This document shows positions 7,955-16,006 of a DNA stretch of 52,562 bases, piece by piece (positions within the stretch are counted from its first letter, which is position 1; the number at the start of each line of letters is the position of its first letter). The position numbers were made by a program, and so were the translations under genes. Origin of the DNA: an uncultured Syntrophobacterales bacterium (GTDB lineage Bacteria > Desulfobacterota > Syntrophia > Syntrophales > UBA5619). A model generated the notes under the pieces. It made no database searches. It saw nothing but the letters and a program-made list of their open reading frames with translations, and was not told where the DNA came from. The DNA lies in assembly GCA_903928915.1 (NCBI GenBank), contig CAIYSL010000028.1, positions 1 through 52,562 of the forward strand. Reading direction: 5' to 3'.

Positions 7955-9460
7955 TCAGTCTTCTTCGACAAAAACCGTCTCGCGCTTCCTGCTGATCGCC
8001 GGCAGCGTCACGGCCACTACCAGGGCCGCGGCCAGCACCAGCAGGACCGCCGACAGCGGCCGCGTGAAAAAGATCGACGGGTCCCCCATCGACAGAAGCA
8101 GGGTGCGGCGCAGGTTCTCCTCCATCATCGGTCCGAGGATGAATCCCAGCATCAGCGGCGCCGGCTCGCACCCGAGCTTCAGGAAGACATACCCCAGGAT
8201 GCCCAGCGGTATCGTCAGCAGCACGTCGATCGTGTTGTTCTGCACCGAGTAGACGCCGATCGCGCAGAACATCAGGATCGCCGGGTACAGCAGGCGGTAG
8301 GGGACCAAGAGCAGCTTGATCCAGATCTGGATCAAGGGCAGGTTCAGGATCAGGAGCATCACGTTACCGATATACATCGAGGCGACCAGCCCCCAGAACA
8401 GCTCCGGGTTGCGGGTCATCACCTGCGGCCCCGGCTGGATGTTGTGGATGGTCATCGCCCCGACCATCAGCGCCATGACGGCGTTGGGCGGGATCCCCAG
8501 GGTCAGCATCGGGATGAAGGAGGTCATCGCCCCGGCGTTGTTGGCCGACTCCGGCCCCGCCACTCCGGCGATCGCGCCGCGGCCGAATCGTTCCGGCGTC
8601 CGCGATAGCTTTTTTTCGACCGTGTAGGCCGCGAACGAGCCCAGGACCGCGCCGCCGCCGGGCAGTAGACCAAGCCCCGAGCCGAGGAGCGTGCCGCGCA
8701 CGATCGCCGGCGCGGCCTCCCTGACCTCCTGTCGGCTCAGCCAGAACCCCGAGACCTTGCTCGTGAACACCTCGCGCTTCGCGCCGTGCTCGAGGTTGGC
8801 AAGGATTTCGGAAAAGGCGAACAGTCCCATCGCCAGCGGAACGAGGTTGATCCCGTCGTACAGTTCCGTGATGCCGAAGGCGAAGCGGGCGACGCCGGAG
8901 TTCACGTCCATGCCGACCATCCCCAACAGCAGCCCCAGGACGATCATCCCGACCGCCTTGATCAGCGAACCGTGCGCCAGAACTACCGCGCTGATCAACC
9001 CGAGGACCATCAGCGAGAAGTACTCGGCGGGACCGAAGGTCATCGCCAGCTCCGTCAGCGGCGGGGCAAACCCCGCCACGATCATCGTGGCGATGGTGCC
9101 GGCGAAGAAGGAGCCGATTGCGCAGACGGCCAGCGCCGCGCCGGCACGGCCGTTGCGGGCCATCTGGTAGCCGTCGAGGCAGGTGACGATGGACGACGAC
9201 TCGCCCGGCAGGTTGACCAGGATCGAGGTAGTCGACCCCCCGTACTGCGCGCCGTAGTAAATGCCGGCGAGCATGATCAGCGCCGATACGGGGGTCAGCG
9301 CATAGGTGATCGGCAGGAGCATCGCGATCGTCGGGACCGCCCCGAGGCCCGGCAGAACCCCGATCAACGTTCCCAGCAACACACCGGTGAAGCAATACAG
9401 GAGGTTCTGCAGCGTCAGGGCGGTTTGGAACCCGAGCGTCAGATTGTCAATCAACTCCAT
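7955..9460 (-). CDS. tctA: TctA, large permease subunit of TTT transporter
   Basis: A 501-residue integral membrane protein with about 10-12 helices. It shows the two glycine-rich family signatures: GVLPGLGAVPTIAMLLP at about 34-50, and GLLPGGGAVLGSFAAY with GVAGPESANNA in the middle. Length is typical (about 500). With TctB it forms the secondary, gradient-driven carboxylate uptake channel fed by TctC. It starts 20 bp after tctB, with GGAG upstream of ATG 9460. Confidence 0.95.
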   Translation of the reverse strand: MELIDNLTLGFQTALTLQNLLYCFTGVLLGTLIGVLPGLGAVPTIAMLLPITYALTPVSALIMLAGIYYGAQYGGSTTSILVNLPGESSSIVTCLDGYQMARNGRAGAALAVCAIGSFFAGTIATMIVAGFAPPLTELAMTFGPAEYFSLMVLGLISAVVLAHGSLIKAVGMIVLGLLLGMVGMDVNSGVARFAFGITELYDGINLVPLAMGLFAFSEILANLEHGAKREVFTSKVSGFWLSRQEVREAAPAIVRGTLLGSGLGLLPGGGAVLGSFAAYTVEKKLSRTPERFGRGAIAGVAGPESANNAGAMTSFIPMLTLGIPPNAVMALMVGAMTIHNIQPGPQVMTRNPELFWGLVASMYIGNVMLLILNLPLIQIWIKLLLVPYRLLYPAILMFCAIGVYSVQNNTIDVLLTIPLGILGYVFLKLGCEPAPLMLGFILGPMMEENLRRTLLLSMGDPSIFFTRPLSAVLLVLAAALVVAVTLPAISRKRETVFVEED

Positions 9461-9480
9461 CTAGCCAGGGGTCTCCTCTC

Positions 9481-9942
9481 TCAGCGCCGGATGAAGAAGG
9501 GCCAGACCGGTATCTGCAGGTTCAGGGCATACACGAAGAGGAGGACACTGGCCGTGCACAGCACAACCGCGCTGATCAGCGTCTCCTTCAGGCGCGACTC
9601 GCGGCTGGCCAGGCTGGAGATCAGGATGATCGCCAGGATCGATACGACGAGGCCGGCTCCTCGCAGCAGCACGGCGAAAGCGGCGATTGCCCCGAACATC
9701 ATCACCATGGGCACGATCGCGATCCGTCCGATGGCGCTGTCCGGCGCGCCGATCACCAGGCTGCGGAGAAACACCACGACCCCCAGCAAGGACAGGATCC
9801 CGCCGAGGATCAGCGGAAAGTATCCGGCCCCCATTCTCGCTGCCGTTCCCAGATCGTACCGGAGGGCCCCCCACATAAATCCCCCCCCGCACAGCATGAA
9901 CAGGAGGCCGGTGTAGAAGTCCTTGAGATTCTTTATGCTCAA
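9481..9942 (-). CDS. tctB: TctB, small membrane subunit of TTT transporter
   Basis: A 153-residue protein with four membrane helices, the DUF1468/TctB size and pattern (GGGFMWGALRYDLGTAARMGAGYFP near the start of the second helix). It has no ATG at its head. The frame is closed by a stop 30 bp upstream, so the start is most likely TTG 9942, reached one base after the CBS gene stop (TGAATTG). Such spacing suggests translation by re-initiation from the CBS gene. The next in-frame ATG would remove the first part of helix 1. Confidence 0.9.
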   Translation of the reverse strand: MSIKNLKDFYTGLLFMLCGGGFMWGALRYDLGTAARMGAGYFPLILGGILSLLGVVVFLRSLVIGAPDSAIGRIAIVPMVMMFGAIAAFAVLLRGAGLVVSILAIILISSLASRESRLKETLISAVVLCTASVLLFVYALNLQIPVWPFFIRR

Positions 9943-9943
9943 T

Positions 9944-10387
9944 TCAATAGGTCCCGCTGATGTAGTTGCTCAAGTGTTCGATCAGCAGATCTTTCGAGGA
10001 GATGGTCGATTTCACCACGTCGCCGATGGAGATGAGGCCGACGTATTTTTCCCCCTCGAAGACGGGGACGTGCCGGATCCGCTTACCCGTCATCAGGACC
10101 ATGCAGTCCTCCACCGGGGTTTCCGGTTTTACCGAGTACATCTTGTCGGCGGGGGTCATGATCTCTTTGACGAGGGCTTTGCTCGACGTCTTCCCCTTGA
10201 GGATAATCTTCCGCGCATAGTCGCGCTCCGTGATGATGCCGAGAACTTTTCCCTTCTTGTCCATGACCATCAGGGCACCGATTTCCTTCTCCGCCATGAG
10301 CTTGAGGGCTTCGAAGACCGTGGCCGTCGGAGCGATGGACCACACCTGCTTGGCCTTGCCTTTGAGAAGATCCCGTGTAGTCTGCAT
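9944..10387 (-). CDS. tandem CBS-domain protein heading the TTT operon
   Basis: A 147-residue cytoplasmic protein made of two CBS domains (about 15-70 and 80-140) with the usual GIITERDYARKI and VPVFEGEKYVGLISIGDVV strand-helix ends. CBS pairs bind adenine nucleotides (AMP, ATP, SAM) and gate partner enzymes or channels. Here it is the first gene of an operon for a TTT transporter and ends one base before tctB. It may therefore tune transport to energy state, which is inference; I know of no canonical CBS subunit in TctABC systems. GGGAGG precedes ATG 10387. Confidence 0.9.
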   Translation of the reverse strand: MQTTRDLLKGKAKQVWSIAPTATVFEALKLMAEKEIGALMVMDKKGKVLGIITERDYARKIILKGKTSSKALVKEIMTPADKMYSVKPETPVEDCMVLMTGKRIRHVPVFEGEKYVGLISIGDVVKSTISSKDLLIEHLSNYISGTY

Positions 10388-10416
10388 TGTCGTCTTCCTC
10401 CCTTCGAGTAGTGGTT

Positions 10417-10434
10417 CCGGTGCAGCTGCACCGG
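10417..10434. promoter_or_regulatory. perfect 18-bp palindrome in the leader of the CBS-tctBA operon
   Basis: CCGGTGCAGCTGCACCGG reads the same on both strands. It lies about 30 bp upstream of the CBS start and downstream of the putative -10 at 10462, so a protein bound here would block elongation. As RNA it would form a 7-8 bp hairpin next to the ribosome site. No regulator gene lies in the operon. Confidence 0.5.
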
Positions 10435-10461
10435 CTCAGGTCCCTCCTGAAATCTAAAAAA

Positions 10462-10490
10462 ACTTTACACCCTTCGCCGTGGCTTGTCAA
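10462..10490 (-). promoter_or_regulatory. sigma-70-type promoter of the CBS-tctBA-hydrolase-tctC operon
   Basis: On the minus strand, -35 TTGACA (10490-10485) and -10 TAAAGT (10467-10462, 4 of 6) are separated by 17 bp. The transcript would start near 10455, giving a leader of about 68 nt that contains the palindrome. Confidence 0.5.
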
Positions 10491-10524
10491 ATAGGGGAAG
10501 GGCGGAAAATGTGGGTACGGAGCC

Positions 10525-10553
10525 TTGACAGCGGAGGCCGATTCCGCGATACT
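10525..10553 (+). promoter_or_regulatory. sigma-70-type promoter of the MFS gene
   Basis: TTGACA at 10525-10530 and GATACT at 10548-10553 are 17 bp apart. The predicted start, near 10560, gives a 70-nt leader to the ATG at 10631. It is divergent from the CBS operon promoter. Confidence 0.5.
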
Positions 10554-10630
10554 GCCCGTGCCCATGCGCATTCCCGGGAGCCTCCGGCGGATCCGCTGAA
10601 ACCGTCGTACGGGAATTAAGGATACCGGTT

Positions 10631-11815
10631 ATGAGTCCTCTCCTGCTGCTGTTCATTTTGACCTTCCTGGTGTCGGTCGATGTCAGAATCCTGGCGCCGG
10701 TGCTGCCGTCCATCTCGCAGTCGCTCGGATCTTCGCCCGGCACGGTCGGTCTCGCCATGACGACCTACTCACTCGCCTACGGCGCCGGACAGCTCTTCTA
10801 CGGGCCGCTTTCGGACCGCCTGGGCCGGATCGCCGTGGTGCGGGCGGCAGGCGTCGGGTTCAGCATCTGCACGATCCTTTCCGCACTGTCGGTCACGCCG
10901 TGGCAGTTCATCCTGCTCCGCCTGCTGGCCGGCGCCCTGGCGGGGGCGGTCATTCCGCTGACCCTCGTGTACATCGGCGACACCGTCGAGTACGACCGGC
11001 GGCAGGTGATGCTCGGCCGCTTCGCGGTGATCACCTCCACCGCCCTGGCCTTCTCCGCCTCGATCGGCGGGATGATCTCCCACTTCATTTCCTGGCGGTG
11101 GATGCTCCTGGGGTATGCCGTAGTGGCGTTTCTCCCGCTCGGGTTCATGTGGCGGCTCGAGGTGAAGCGCGCGGGCGCGGGCGAAGCGTGCGCCGACCGC
11201 TTCGGGGATCTGCTCCGCAACCCCTATGCCCTGTTTGTCTACGGGGGGGTGTTTCTCGAGGGGTTCCTGCAGTGGGGGGGATTGACCTATCTCGGCGCCT
11301 TTGCGACCCAGCGGTTCGGCCTCGATCAGTTCATGGTCGGTCTGCTGATCGCCCTGTTCGGCATCGGGATGATGGCGGGCGGCCTCTTGATGGACCGGCT
11401 CCGCAGGCTGTTTTCTGAAAACCTGCTGGCGCTTGCGGGAGGAATCCTGATGGGTGCCTCCTTCCTGGTGCTGATCCTGCGGTTGCCGCCGCCGGTATTC
11501 GCCGTGGCGATGTTCGTGATGGGGCTGGGGTATGTCTGCCTGCACACGACGCTCCAACTGCGGGGGACGGACATCAGCGCGACGGCCCGCGGAAAGGCCT
11601 TCTCGTTGTTCGCCTTCAGCCTCTTTTTGGGGCTTTCGACGGGCAGCGCGGCGTTCGGGCAATTGGTGGATGCGGGACGCTACGATGCGCTGTTTGTCAT
11701 CGCAGGCGCCGGCCTCGCCGCGGTCGGCCTGGCGACGGCCTTTGCGCCGCAGCACGGGTCATCCCGGCGGCGGATGCGCGCGGACGACGGGACCTGTATC
11801 ATCCAGCAGTCCTGA
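10631..11815 (+). CDS. MFS transporter, Bcr/CflA drug-exporter-like
   Basis: A 394-residue permease with 12 predicted membrane helices. The first loop carries GQLFYGPLSDRLGRIAVVRA, the MFS motif A (GXXXDRXGR). VSVDVRILAPVLPSISQSLG in helix 1 resembles the Asp-containing helix of Bcr-type proton/drug antiporters. The tail after residue 370 is polar. AAGGA lies upstream of ATG 10631. It is probably an exporter of small organic compounds. Its divergence from the TTT operon allows shared control through the 240-bp intergenic region, but no regulator is encoded here. Confidence 0.88.
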   Translation: MSPLLLLFILTFLVSVDVRILAPVLPSISQSLGSSPGTVGLAMTTYSLAYGAGQLFYGPLSDRLGRIAVVRAAGVGFSICTILSALSVTPWQFILLRLLAGALAGAVIPLTLVYIGDTVEYDRRQVMLGRFAVITSTALAFSASIGGMISHFISWRWMLLGYAVVAFLPLGFMWRLEVKRAGAGEACADRFGDLLRNPYALFVYGGVFLEGFLQWGGLTYLGAFATQRFGLDQFMVGLLIALFGIGMMAGGLLMDRLRRLFSENLLALAGGILMGASFLVLILRLPPPVFAVAMFVMGLGYVCLHTTLQLRGTDISATARGKAFSLFAFSLFLGLSTGSAAFGQLVDAGRYDALFVIAGAGLAAVGLATAFAPQHGSSRRRMRADDGTCIIQQS

Positions 11816-11927
11816 CGACCGGCGGCGGCCGGATGCAAACCTCCGCGGGCTTCGCAGCCGGGGCGGAGGCGGGATGTGAAGGCGGCCCTCGGGAGGTGCC
11901 GCGCCGAATCAACGAGGTGATCCGACT

Positions 11928-12113
11928 ATGGCGACGATGCTGCCGGAAGGCGAAGATATCAGACGGGCGATCAAATGGATCTCGCTACGCCGGGAAGAGA
12001 CTCCGGGTGCGCCGCTGGCAAAGCTGATCGAAGAAGCGGCCTTTACGTTCGACCTGTCGCCCCTGGACCAGGAGTTCCTGGCGGGATTCTTCCGGCCGAA
12101 AAAGAACCCCTGA
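11928..12113 (+). CDS. small conserved-type protein of unknown function
   Basis: A 61-residue acidic/basic mixed protein with two predicted helices (about 8-20 and 26-38, the second KLIEEAAFTFDLSP) and a basic tail FFRPKKNP. GAGGTGAT lies 7-8 bp before ATG 11928, and the codon pattern matches its neighbours. It has no signal peptide, cysteines or membrane segment. It follows the MFS gene by 112 bp. I do not recognise the family. The size and ribosome site favour a real gene, but this rests on limited evidence. Confidence 0.5.
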   Translation: MATMLPEGEDIRRAIKWISLRREETPGAPLAKLIEEAAFTFDLSPLDQEFLAGFFRPKKNP

Positions 12114-12203
12114 GCGGCGCTTCGCCTGGTGCTGCCGCGCTGCCCGGCGGTTGTCGGCGGGACCTGCCGCTTCCGGGGACGGAGATTGACGAAAGCACCC
12201 CGG

Positions 12204-12707
12204 TTACCGGCAGTCGTCCGCCCTGAGCTGGCAGGCCTTTTCCTGCCGTTTTTCCGCAAGCCGCGTCTCCCGGCGGGCCTTTGCCTCCCGGTTCCGCCGC
12301 CCCTCCTCCTCCGTCTCCAGGACCAACGGGGGGACCGGCAGAGGCCGGCCATTCCGGTCCAGGGCGACGTAGGTGAGGTAGGCCGATCCCGTGTGGCGCC
12401 GTTGGCCGGAGATCAGGTTTTCCGTCTCCACCCGGACCCCCACCTCCATCGAGGTCTTCCCGACGAAATTCAGGCTGGCCCTGAGCGTCAGCAGGTCGCC
12501 CACGAACGTGGGATGGTGGAAGTCGAGCCGGTCGATCGATGCGGTGACCACGTTGGACCGCGCATGCCGGATGGCAACGACCCCCGCAGCGGTATCGATC
12601 AGTTTCATGATGACCCCGCCGTGGACGTTTCCGGCGACGTTCGCGTCCTGGGGGCTCATCATTTGGGACATGACCACGCGGCTGTCGTTGACCCTCTTCC
12701 CTTCCAT
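12204..12707 (-). CDS. hotdog-fold acyl-CoA thioesterase (YciA/BFIT type)
   Basis: A 167-residue thioesterase. Residues 10-125 form one hotdog domain. The catalytic-type segment NVHGGVIMKLID (27-38) carries the family Asp, and DRLDFHHPTFVGD follows near 58-70. The family hydrolyses acyl-CoA to free acid and CoA in the cytoplasm. The last 40 residues are a charged helix rich in Arg/Glu. AGGAGGAACC precedes ATG 12707. It has no operon partner and converges with the small gene at 11928. The chain-length preference is unknown. Confidence 0.88.
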   Translation of the reverse strand: MEGKRVNDSRVVMSQMMSPQDANVAGNVHGGVIMKLIDTAAGVVAIRHARSNVVTASIDRLDFHHPTFVGDLLTLRASLNFVGKTSMEVGVRVETENLISGQRRHTGSAYLTYVALDRNGRPLPVPPLVLETEEEGRRNREAKARRETRLAEKRQEKACQLRADDCR

Positions 12708-12818
12708 GGTTCCTCCTCATGCCATTCGGGTTTCGCAAATCGCATATCTCCGCTTGCCAAACGACGGACAAGGGGCGTCTCGGTGAGGATACCACAGGGG
12801 TCGGCGGAGGCCAAGGCG

Positions 12819-12856
12819 AATAAGAACGGCCGGCCTCCCCGGGGGGAGGCCGGCCG
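12819..12856 (-). terminator. rho-independent terminator of the hydrogenase operon
   Basis: A perfect 14-bp inverted repeat (12827-12840 with 12843-12856, GC-only centre) begins 20 bp after the hydA stop on the minus strand. It is followed by TTCTTATTCG. This is the best intrinsic terminator in the window and marks the end of the hydrogenase operon. Confidence 0.8.
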
Positions 12857-12876
12857 CGGGATGGACCGGCACACTC

Positions 12877-14619
12877 TTAGACGGCGCGTTTCGTGTACTT
12901 GGTGTGGAGCAGATGATGGGATCTCTCGCCCAGCGGCTCCGTGAGGAACTCGGCGTATATCTTGTCGATGAAGGGGTTCTCGTGGGATTTACGCTTCGGC
13001 AGGCGTTTGTCCTCTTCGTAGATCGCCTCGGCGCGTTTCTTCCTGATCTCCCAGGTGGTGGGGATCGGCTGTCCGCCGCCGCCGATGCAGCCGCCCGGGC
13101 AGCACATGATCTCGATGAAATGGTAGGGGCTCTTGCCGCCTTTGATCTCTTCCATGATCTTCGCCGCGTTGGCGAGACCGTGGGCGATCGCGACCTTCAC
13201 GTCGAGGTCGCCCACCGTGACGGTTGCGGCCCGGATGCCCTCCATGCCGCGGACCTGCTGGAAGTCGAGGGAGGGCAGGGTGCTCTTCGTGACCACTTCG
13301 TACACGGTGCGGAGCGCCGCCTCCATGACGCCGCCGGTGTTGGCGAAAATCGTGGCGGCGCCGGTGGATTCGCCCAGCGGATCGTCGAACTCACCGTCCG
13401 GAAGGACCATGATATTGACGCCGGCGGTCTTGATCATTCGCGCCAGTTCGCGCGTGGTGAGGACCACGTCCACGTCCGGGTAACCGCTGTCGCACATCTC
13501 CGGCCGGTTGCACTCGTATTTCTTCGCCGTGCAGGGCATGATCGAAACGGAAAAGATCTTCTCGGGAGCGACGCCGGCCTTCTCAGCCAGGTAGGTCTTT
13601 GCCAGCGCGCCGAACATCTGCTGCGGCGATTTGCAGGTCGACAGATGGGCGAGAAGTTCCGGATAGAAATGTTCGATGAACTTGATCCACCCGGGGCTGC
13701 AGGAGGTGATCATCGGCAGGGCGACCGTTTCCCCCGCGAGCGCCTTGCCGACCCGTTTGAGCAGTTCGTTCCCCTCCTCGATGATGGTGAGGTCGGCCGT
13801 GAACTGGGTGTCGAACACCCGGTCGAACCCGAGGGTGCGCAGACCCGCAACCATCTTGCCGGTGACGGCGCTGCCGGGTGCGAGGCCGAACTCTTCGCCG
13901 ATGGCGGCGCGAACCGCGGGCGCCGTCTGCACTACGACGAACTTGTTGGGGTCCGCCAGGGCGTCCCAGACTTTCTGCGTATCGTCCTTCTCCACGATCG
14001 CGCCCACCGGGCAGACGCTGGCGCACTGTCCGCAGTTGACGCAGGCCACCTCCGCCAGGGGCGAGTTGAAGGCGGGGGCCACGGTGGTCGCAAACCCGCG
14101 CTTGTTCGGGAACAGGATGCCGACCTTCTGGATCTCCTGGCAGACGGCGACGCACCGGCGGCAGAGGATGCATTTCGCCGAGTCGCGGCGCAGCGACGGC
14201 GACGAGTCATCCACGAGCGCGGCGGACTTGGCGCCCTGGAACGGGATGTCGCGGATGCCGAGCTGGTTCGCCAGGGCCTGCAGCTCGCAGTTGAGGTTGC
14301 GGGCGCAGATGGGGCAGTTCATTTCGTGGTCGGACAGCAGCAGTTCCACGACCATCTTCCGGGCTTCGCGGGCGAGCGGGGAGTTGGTCTGCACGACGAG
14401 ACCCTCCGCCACCGGGAACACGCAGGATGCCACGAGGGTGCGCTGTCCCTTTACCTCTACGCAGCAAACGCGGCACGCGCCGATCGCCTGCACGTCTTTC
14501 AGGTAGCACAGGGTCGGGATGTGGATGTTCGCTTTCTGCGCGGCCTGGAGGACGGTCATCCCTTTTTCCGCCGTCACGTCCCTGCCGTCGATGTTGAGTG
14601 TTACCGTGTTTTCTGCCAT
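12877..14619 (-). CDS. hydA: HydA/HndD, catalytic subunit of trimeric [FeFe] hydrogenase
   Basis: A 580-residue enzyme that makes or oxidises H2 at the H-cluster. Domains in order are: 2Fe-2S (Cys 38, 49, 52, 66); His98-Cys102/105/111 [4Fe-4S]; two [4Fe-4S] sites (Cys 150/153/156/160 and 193/196/199/203); and the H-cluster domain. H-cluster motifs are TSCSPGW (305-311), MPCTAKKYE (361-369) and MCCPGGC (505-511), followed by a small-subunit-like tail. L1 has Ser308 where monomeric clostridial and algal enzymes have the proton-relay Cys (TSCCPxW). I recall TSCSPGW from other multimeric hydrogenases, so this need not mean inactivity. GAGGTGA precedes ATG 14619. With HydB and HydC it should couple NAD(P)H plus ferredoxin to H2. 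Confidence 0.95.
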   Translation of the reverse strand: MAENTVTLNIDGRDVTAEKGMTVLQAAQKANIHIPTLCYLKDVQAIGACRVCCVEVKGQRTLVASCVFPVAEGLVVQTNSPLAREARKMVVELLLSDHEMNCPICARNLNCELQALANQLGIRDIPFQGAKSAALVDDSSPSLRRDSAKCILCRRCVAVCQEIQKVGILFPNKRGFATTVAPAFNSPLAEVACVNCGQCASVCPVGAIVEKDDTQKVWDALADPNKFVVVQTAPAVRAAIGEEFGLAPGSAVTGKMVAGLRTLGFDRVFDTQFTADLTIIEEGNELLKRVGKALAGETVALPMITSCSPGWIKFIEHFYPELLAHLSTCKSPQQMFGALAKTYLAEKAGVAPEKIFSVSIMPCTAKKYECNRPEMCDSGYPDVDVVLTTRELARMIKTAGVNIMVLPDGEFDDPLGESTGAATIFANTGGVMEAALRTVYEVVTKSTLPSLDFQQVRGMEGIRAATVTVGDLDVKVAIAHGLANAAKIMEEIKGGKSPYHFIEIMCCPGGCIGGGGQPIPTTWEIRKKRAEAIYEEDKRLPKRKSHENPFIDKIYAEFLTEPLGERSHHLLHTKYTKRAV

Positions 14620-14641
14620 TTGTTCACCTCGCCAATGTAGT

Positions 14642-14660
14642 CCGGGCGGGCAACGCCCGG
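14642..14660 (-). other. short intercistronic hairpin before hydA
   Basis: CCGGGCG (14642-14648) and CGCCCGG (14654-14660) form a 7-bp stem in the 48-bp gap between the ATPase stop and the hydA start. It may affect mRNA stability or coupling. There is no T-run. Confidence 0.3.
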
Positions 14661-14667
14661 CGCTCTG

Positions 14668-15162
14668 TTAGACGGTGTTGTCCGGGACGCCGCCGTTGCC
14701 CTGCGGATCGTCGCGTGTCGTGAAGGTTTCGGTTTCCCCGTCGACGGTGTAGGTGACGTCGAACAGGACACCCGGGTTGGTCCTGATGGCGATCCGCAGC
14801 GCCTGGTTGATATCGCCCAGGGGCGGCCGGTCGATATGGTCCAGGGTCATCCGGACGCGGACCTCGGTCCCCTTCCGGGGCGCGGAGGATACGGCCAGGA
14901 ACCCTCCCGCCTGTTCGGCGGTCTCTTTCAGCAGCGGCAACCCGAGGCCGACGGTGCGCCGCTCGCGCTTCGTGGTGTAGAAGGGGTCGAGGGCGCGGTT
15001 CAGTTCCGCGGCAGTCATCCCCTTCCCGTCGTCGCTGACGGTAATCGACATGCTGTTGCGTGCATGGTCCTCTACGATCTCCAGGGAGATGTGTTTTGCC
15101 TCAGCTCGGGTGGAGTTTTCCATGATGTCGAGGATATGCATGGCCAGATCGGGCATGGTCAT
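14668..15162 (-). CDS. GHKL-type ATP-binding protein (kinase-like, no phospho-acceptor)
   Basis: A 164-residue protein with the histidine-kinase ATPase fold only. It shows N-box IMENSTRAEAK (13-23), G1 DDGKGM and G2 VGLGLPLL. There is no dimerisation/phospho-acceptor domain and no membrane segment. After the ATPase core, a C-terminal strand-rich part (about 105-164) reads like a small extra domain. ATG 15162 overlaps the PHP stop as ATGA, so the two are translationally coupled. Similar ATPases sit in the hydABC clusters of other anaerobes as I recall. It may phosphorylate or bind a partner in a switch controlling the hydrogenase; the role is inferred only from place. Confidence 0.85.
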   Translation of the reverse strand: MTMPDLAMHILDIMENSTRAEAKHISLEIVEDHARNSMSITVSDDGKGMTAAELNRALDPFYTTKRERRTVGLGLPLLKETAEQAGGFLAVSSAPRKGTEVRVRMTLDHIDRPPLGDINQALRIAIRTNPGVLFDVTYTVDGETETFTTRDDPQGNGGVPDNTV

Positions 15163-15908
15163 TGGATCAGGTACTCCCTCTCGTTTCGTCCCCGGAAGGC
15201 CATGCCGATGTCCTCCAGGTCCATCTTTTCGAGCAGGAACAGCGTCGGGCTGCCGCCGATTTCCTCCGGGCGGTGCGCGTCCGAGGCGGTGATGATCGGC
15301 AGCCCCCCGAGGGAGGGGAACCGGACTGCGGCCTCGTCCCGGGCGAGCGCCGCGGAGATCTCGGCCGCATCGAAGCCTGCATCCGGCGGCACCAGTCCCA
15401 GGTTGGCGATCACGCTGAAGGCGGGTCTGTCGACGTGCGCCGCGATCGCCAATCCCCCCAGCCGGTGCACCTCGGCGATGATCCTGTCGAGCGGCAAGTC
15501 CGTGGCCGCCATCAGCAGGCGCACACATTCCCCCGTCACGGCGCCCGCGGAATCCATCACGAGCTGCCTGCCGAAGTGGTCCGGCCGGTTGGACATCGGC
15601 GGAAGGGCGGCGTAGACGATCGCCTGCAGGTCCAGCGCACGCTCGACGGTCTCCAGCAGGCAGACCAGGTGCACCTCTTCGCGCGAGGCGACCTCCATCC
15701 CCGGGATCACCTTCAGGCCGTGGAGCTTGCCGCATTTCACGACCGCCGCCACGTTTTCCGCCGAGTTATGGTCGGTCACCGCGATCATCTGCATCCCCTT
15801 CTCGATCGCCGCTGCAACAATGTTGGGCGGAGTCGCCGAATCGCCGGCGCAGGGAGACAGCGCCGTGTGCACGTGCAGGTCAGCGAAGAATTTGTACAGC
15901 TCCCCCAT
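15159..15908 (-). CDS. PHP-domain phosphoesterase-like protein in hydrogenase operon
   Basis: A 249-residue protein with all metal-binding PHP motifs: DLHVHT (10-15), TDHN (45-48), PGMEV (near 70), AAHVDR (middle) and SDAH near residue 210. This supports a tri- or binuclear metal site and phosphoester hydrolysis of a small molecule or nucleic acid. GGAG lies upstream of ATG 15908. PHP genes are found beside hydABC in Thermotoga-type clusters, from memory. The substrate is unknown; a link to flavin/nucleotide repair or a signalling nucleotide is speculation. Confidence 0.88.
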   Translation of the reverse strand: MGELYKFFADLHVHTALSPCAGDSATPPNIVAAAIEKGMQMIAVTDHNSAENVAAVVKCGKLHGLKVIPGMEVASREEVHLVCLLETVERALDLQAIVYAALPPMSNRPDHFGRQLVMDSAGAVTGECVRLLMAATDLPLDRIIAEVHRLGGLAIAAHVDRPAFSVIANLGLVPPDAGFDAAEISAALARDEAAVRFPSLGGLPIITASDAHRPEEIGGSPTLFLLEKMDLEDIGMAFRGRNEREYLIQ

Positions 15909-15961
15909 CCCTTGTCTCCGGACGCTCTGCCCATGATCACTCGTAATTTCCGAAATACCCT

Positions 15962-15996
15962 CCGCGCCGGCCGGCCGTACCCGCCGGCCGGCGCGG
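15962..15996 (-). other. 13-bp intercistronic hairpin between hydB and the PHP gene
   Basis: CCGCGCCGGCCGG (15962-15974) and CCGGCCGGCGCGG (15984-15996) pair perfectly, with a 9-base loop. It lies 11 bp after the hydB stop. No T-run follows, so read-through is expected. Such hairpins can attenuate or protect the upstream message and would set a different dose for hydCB and for PHP-ATPase-hydA. Confidence 0.45.
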
Positions 15997-16006
15997 AATC
16001 GTCACG

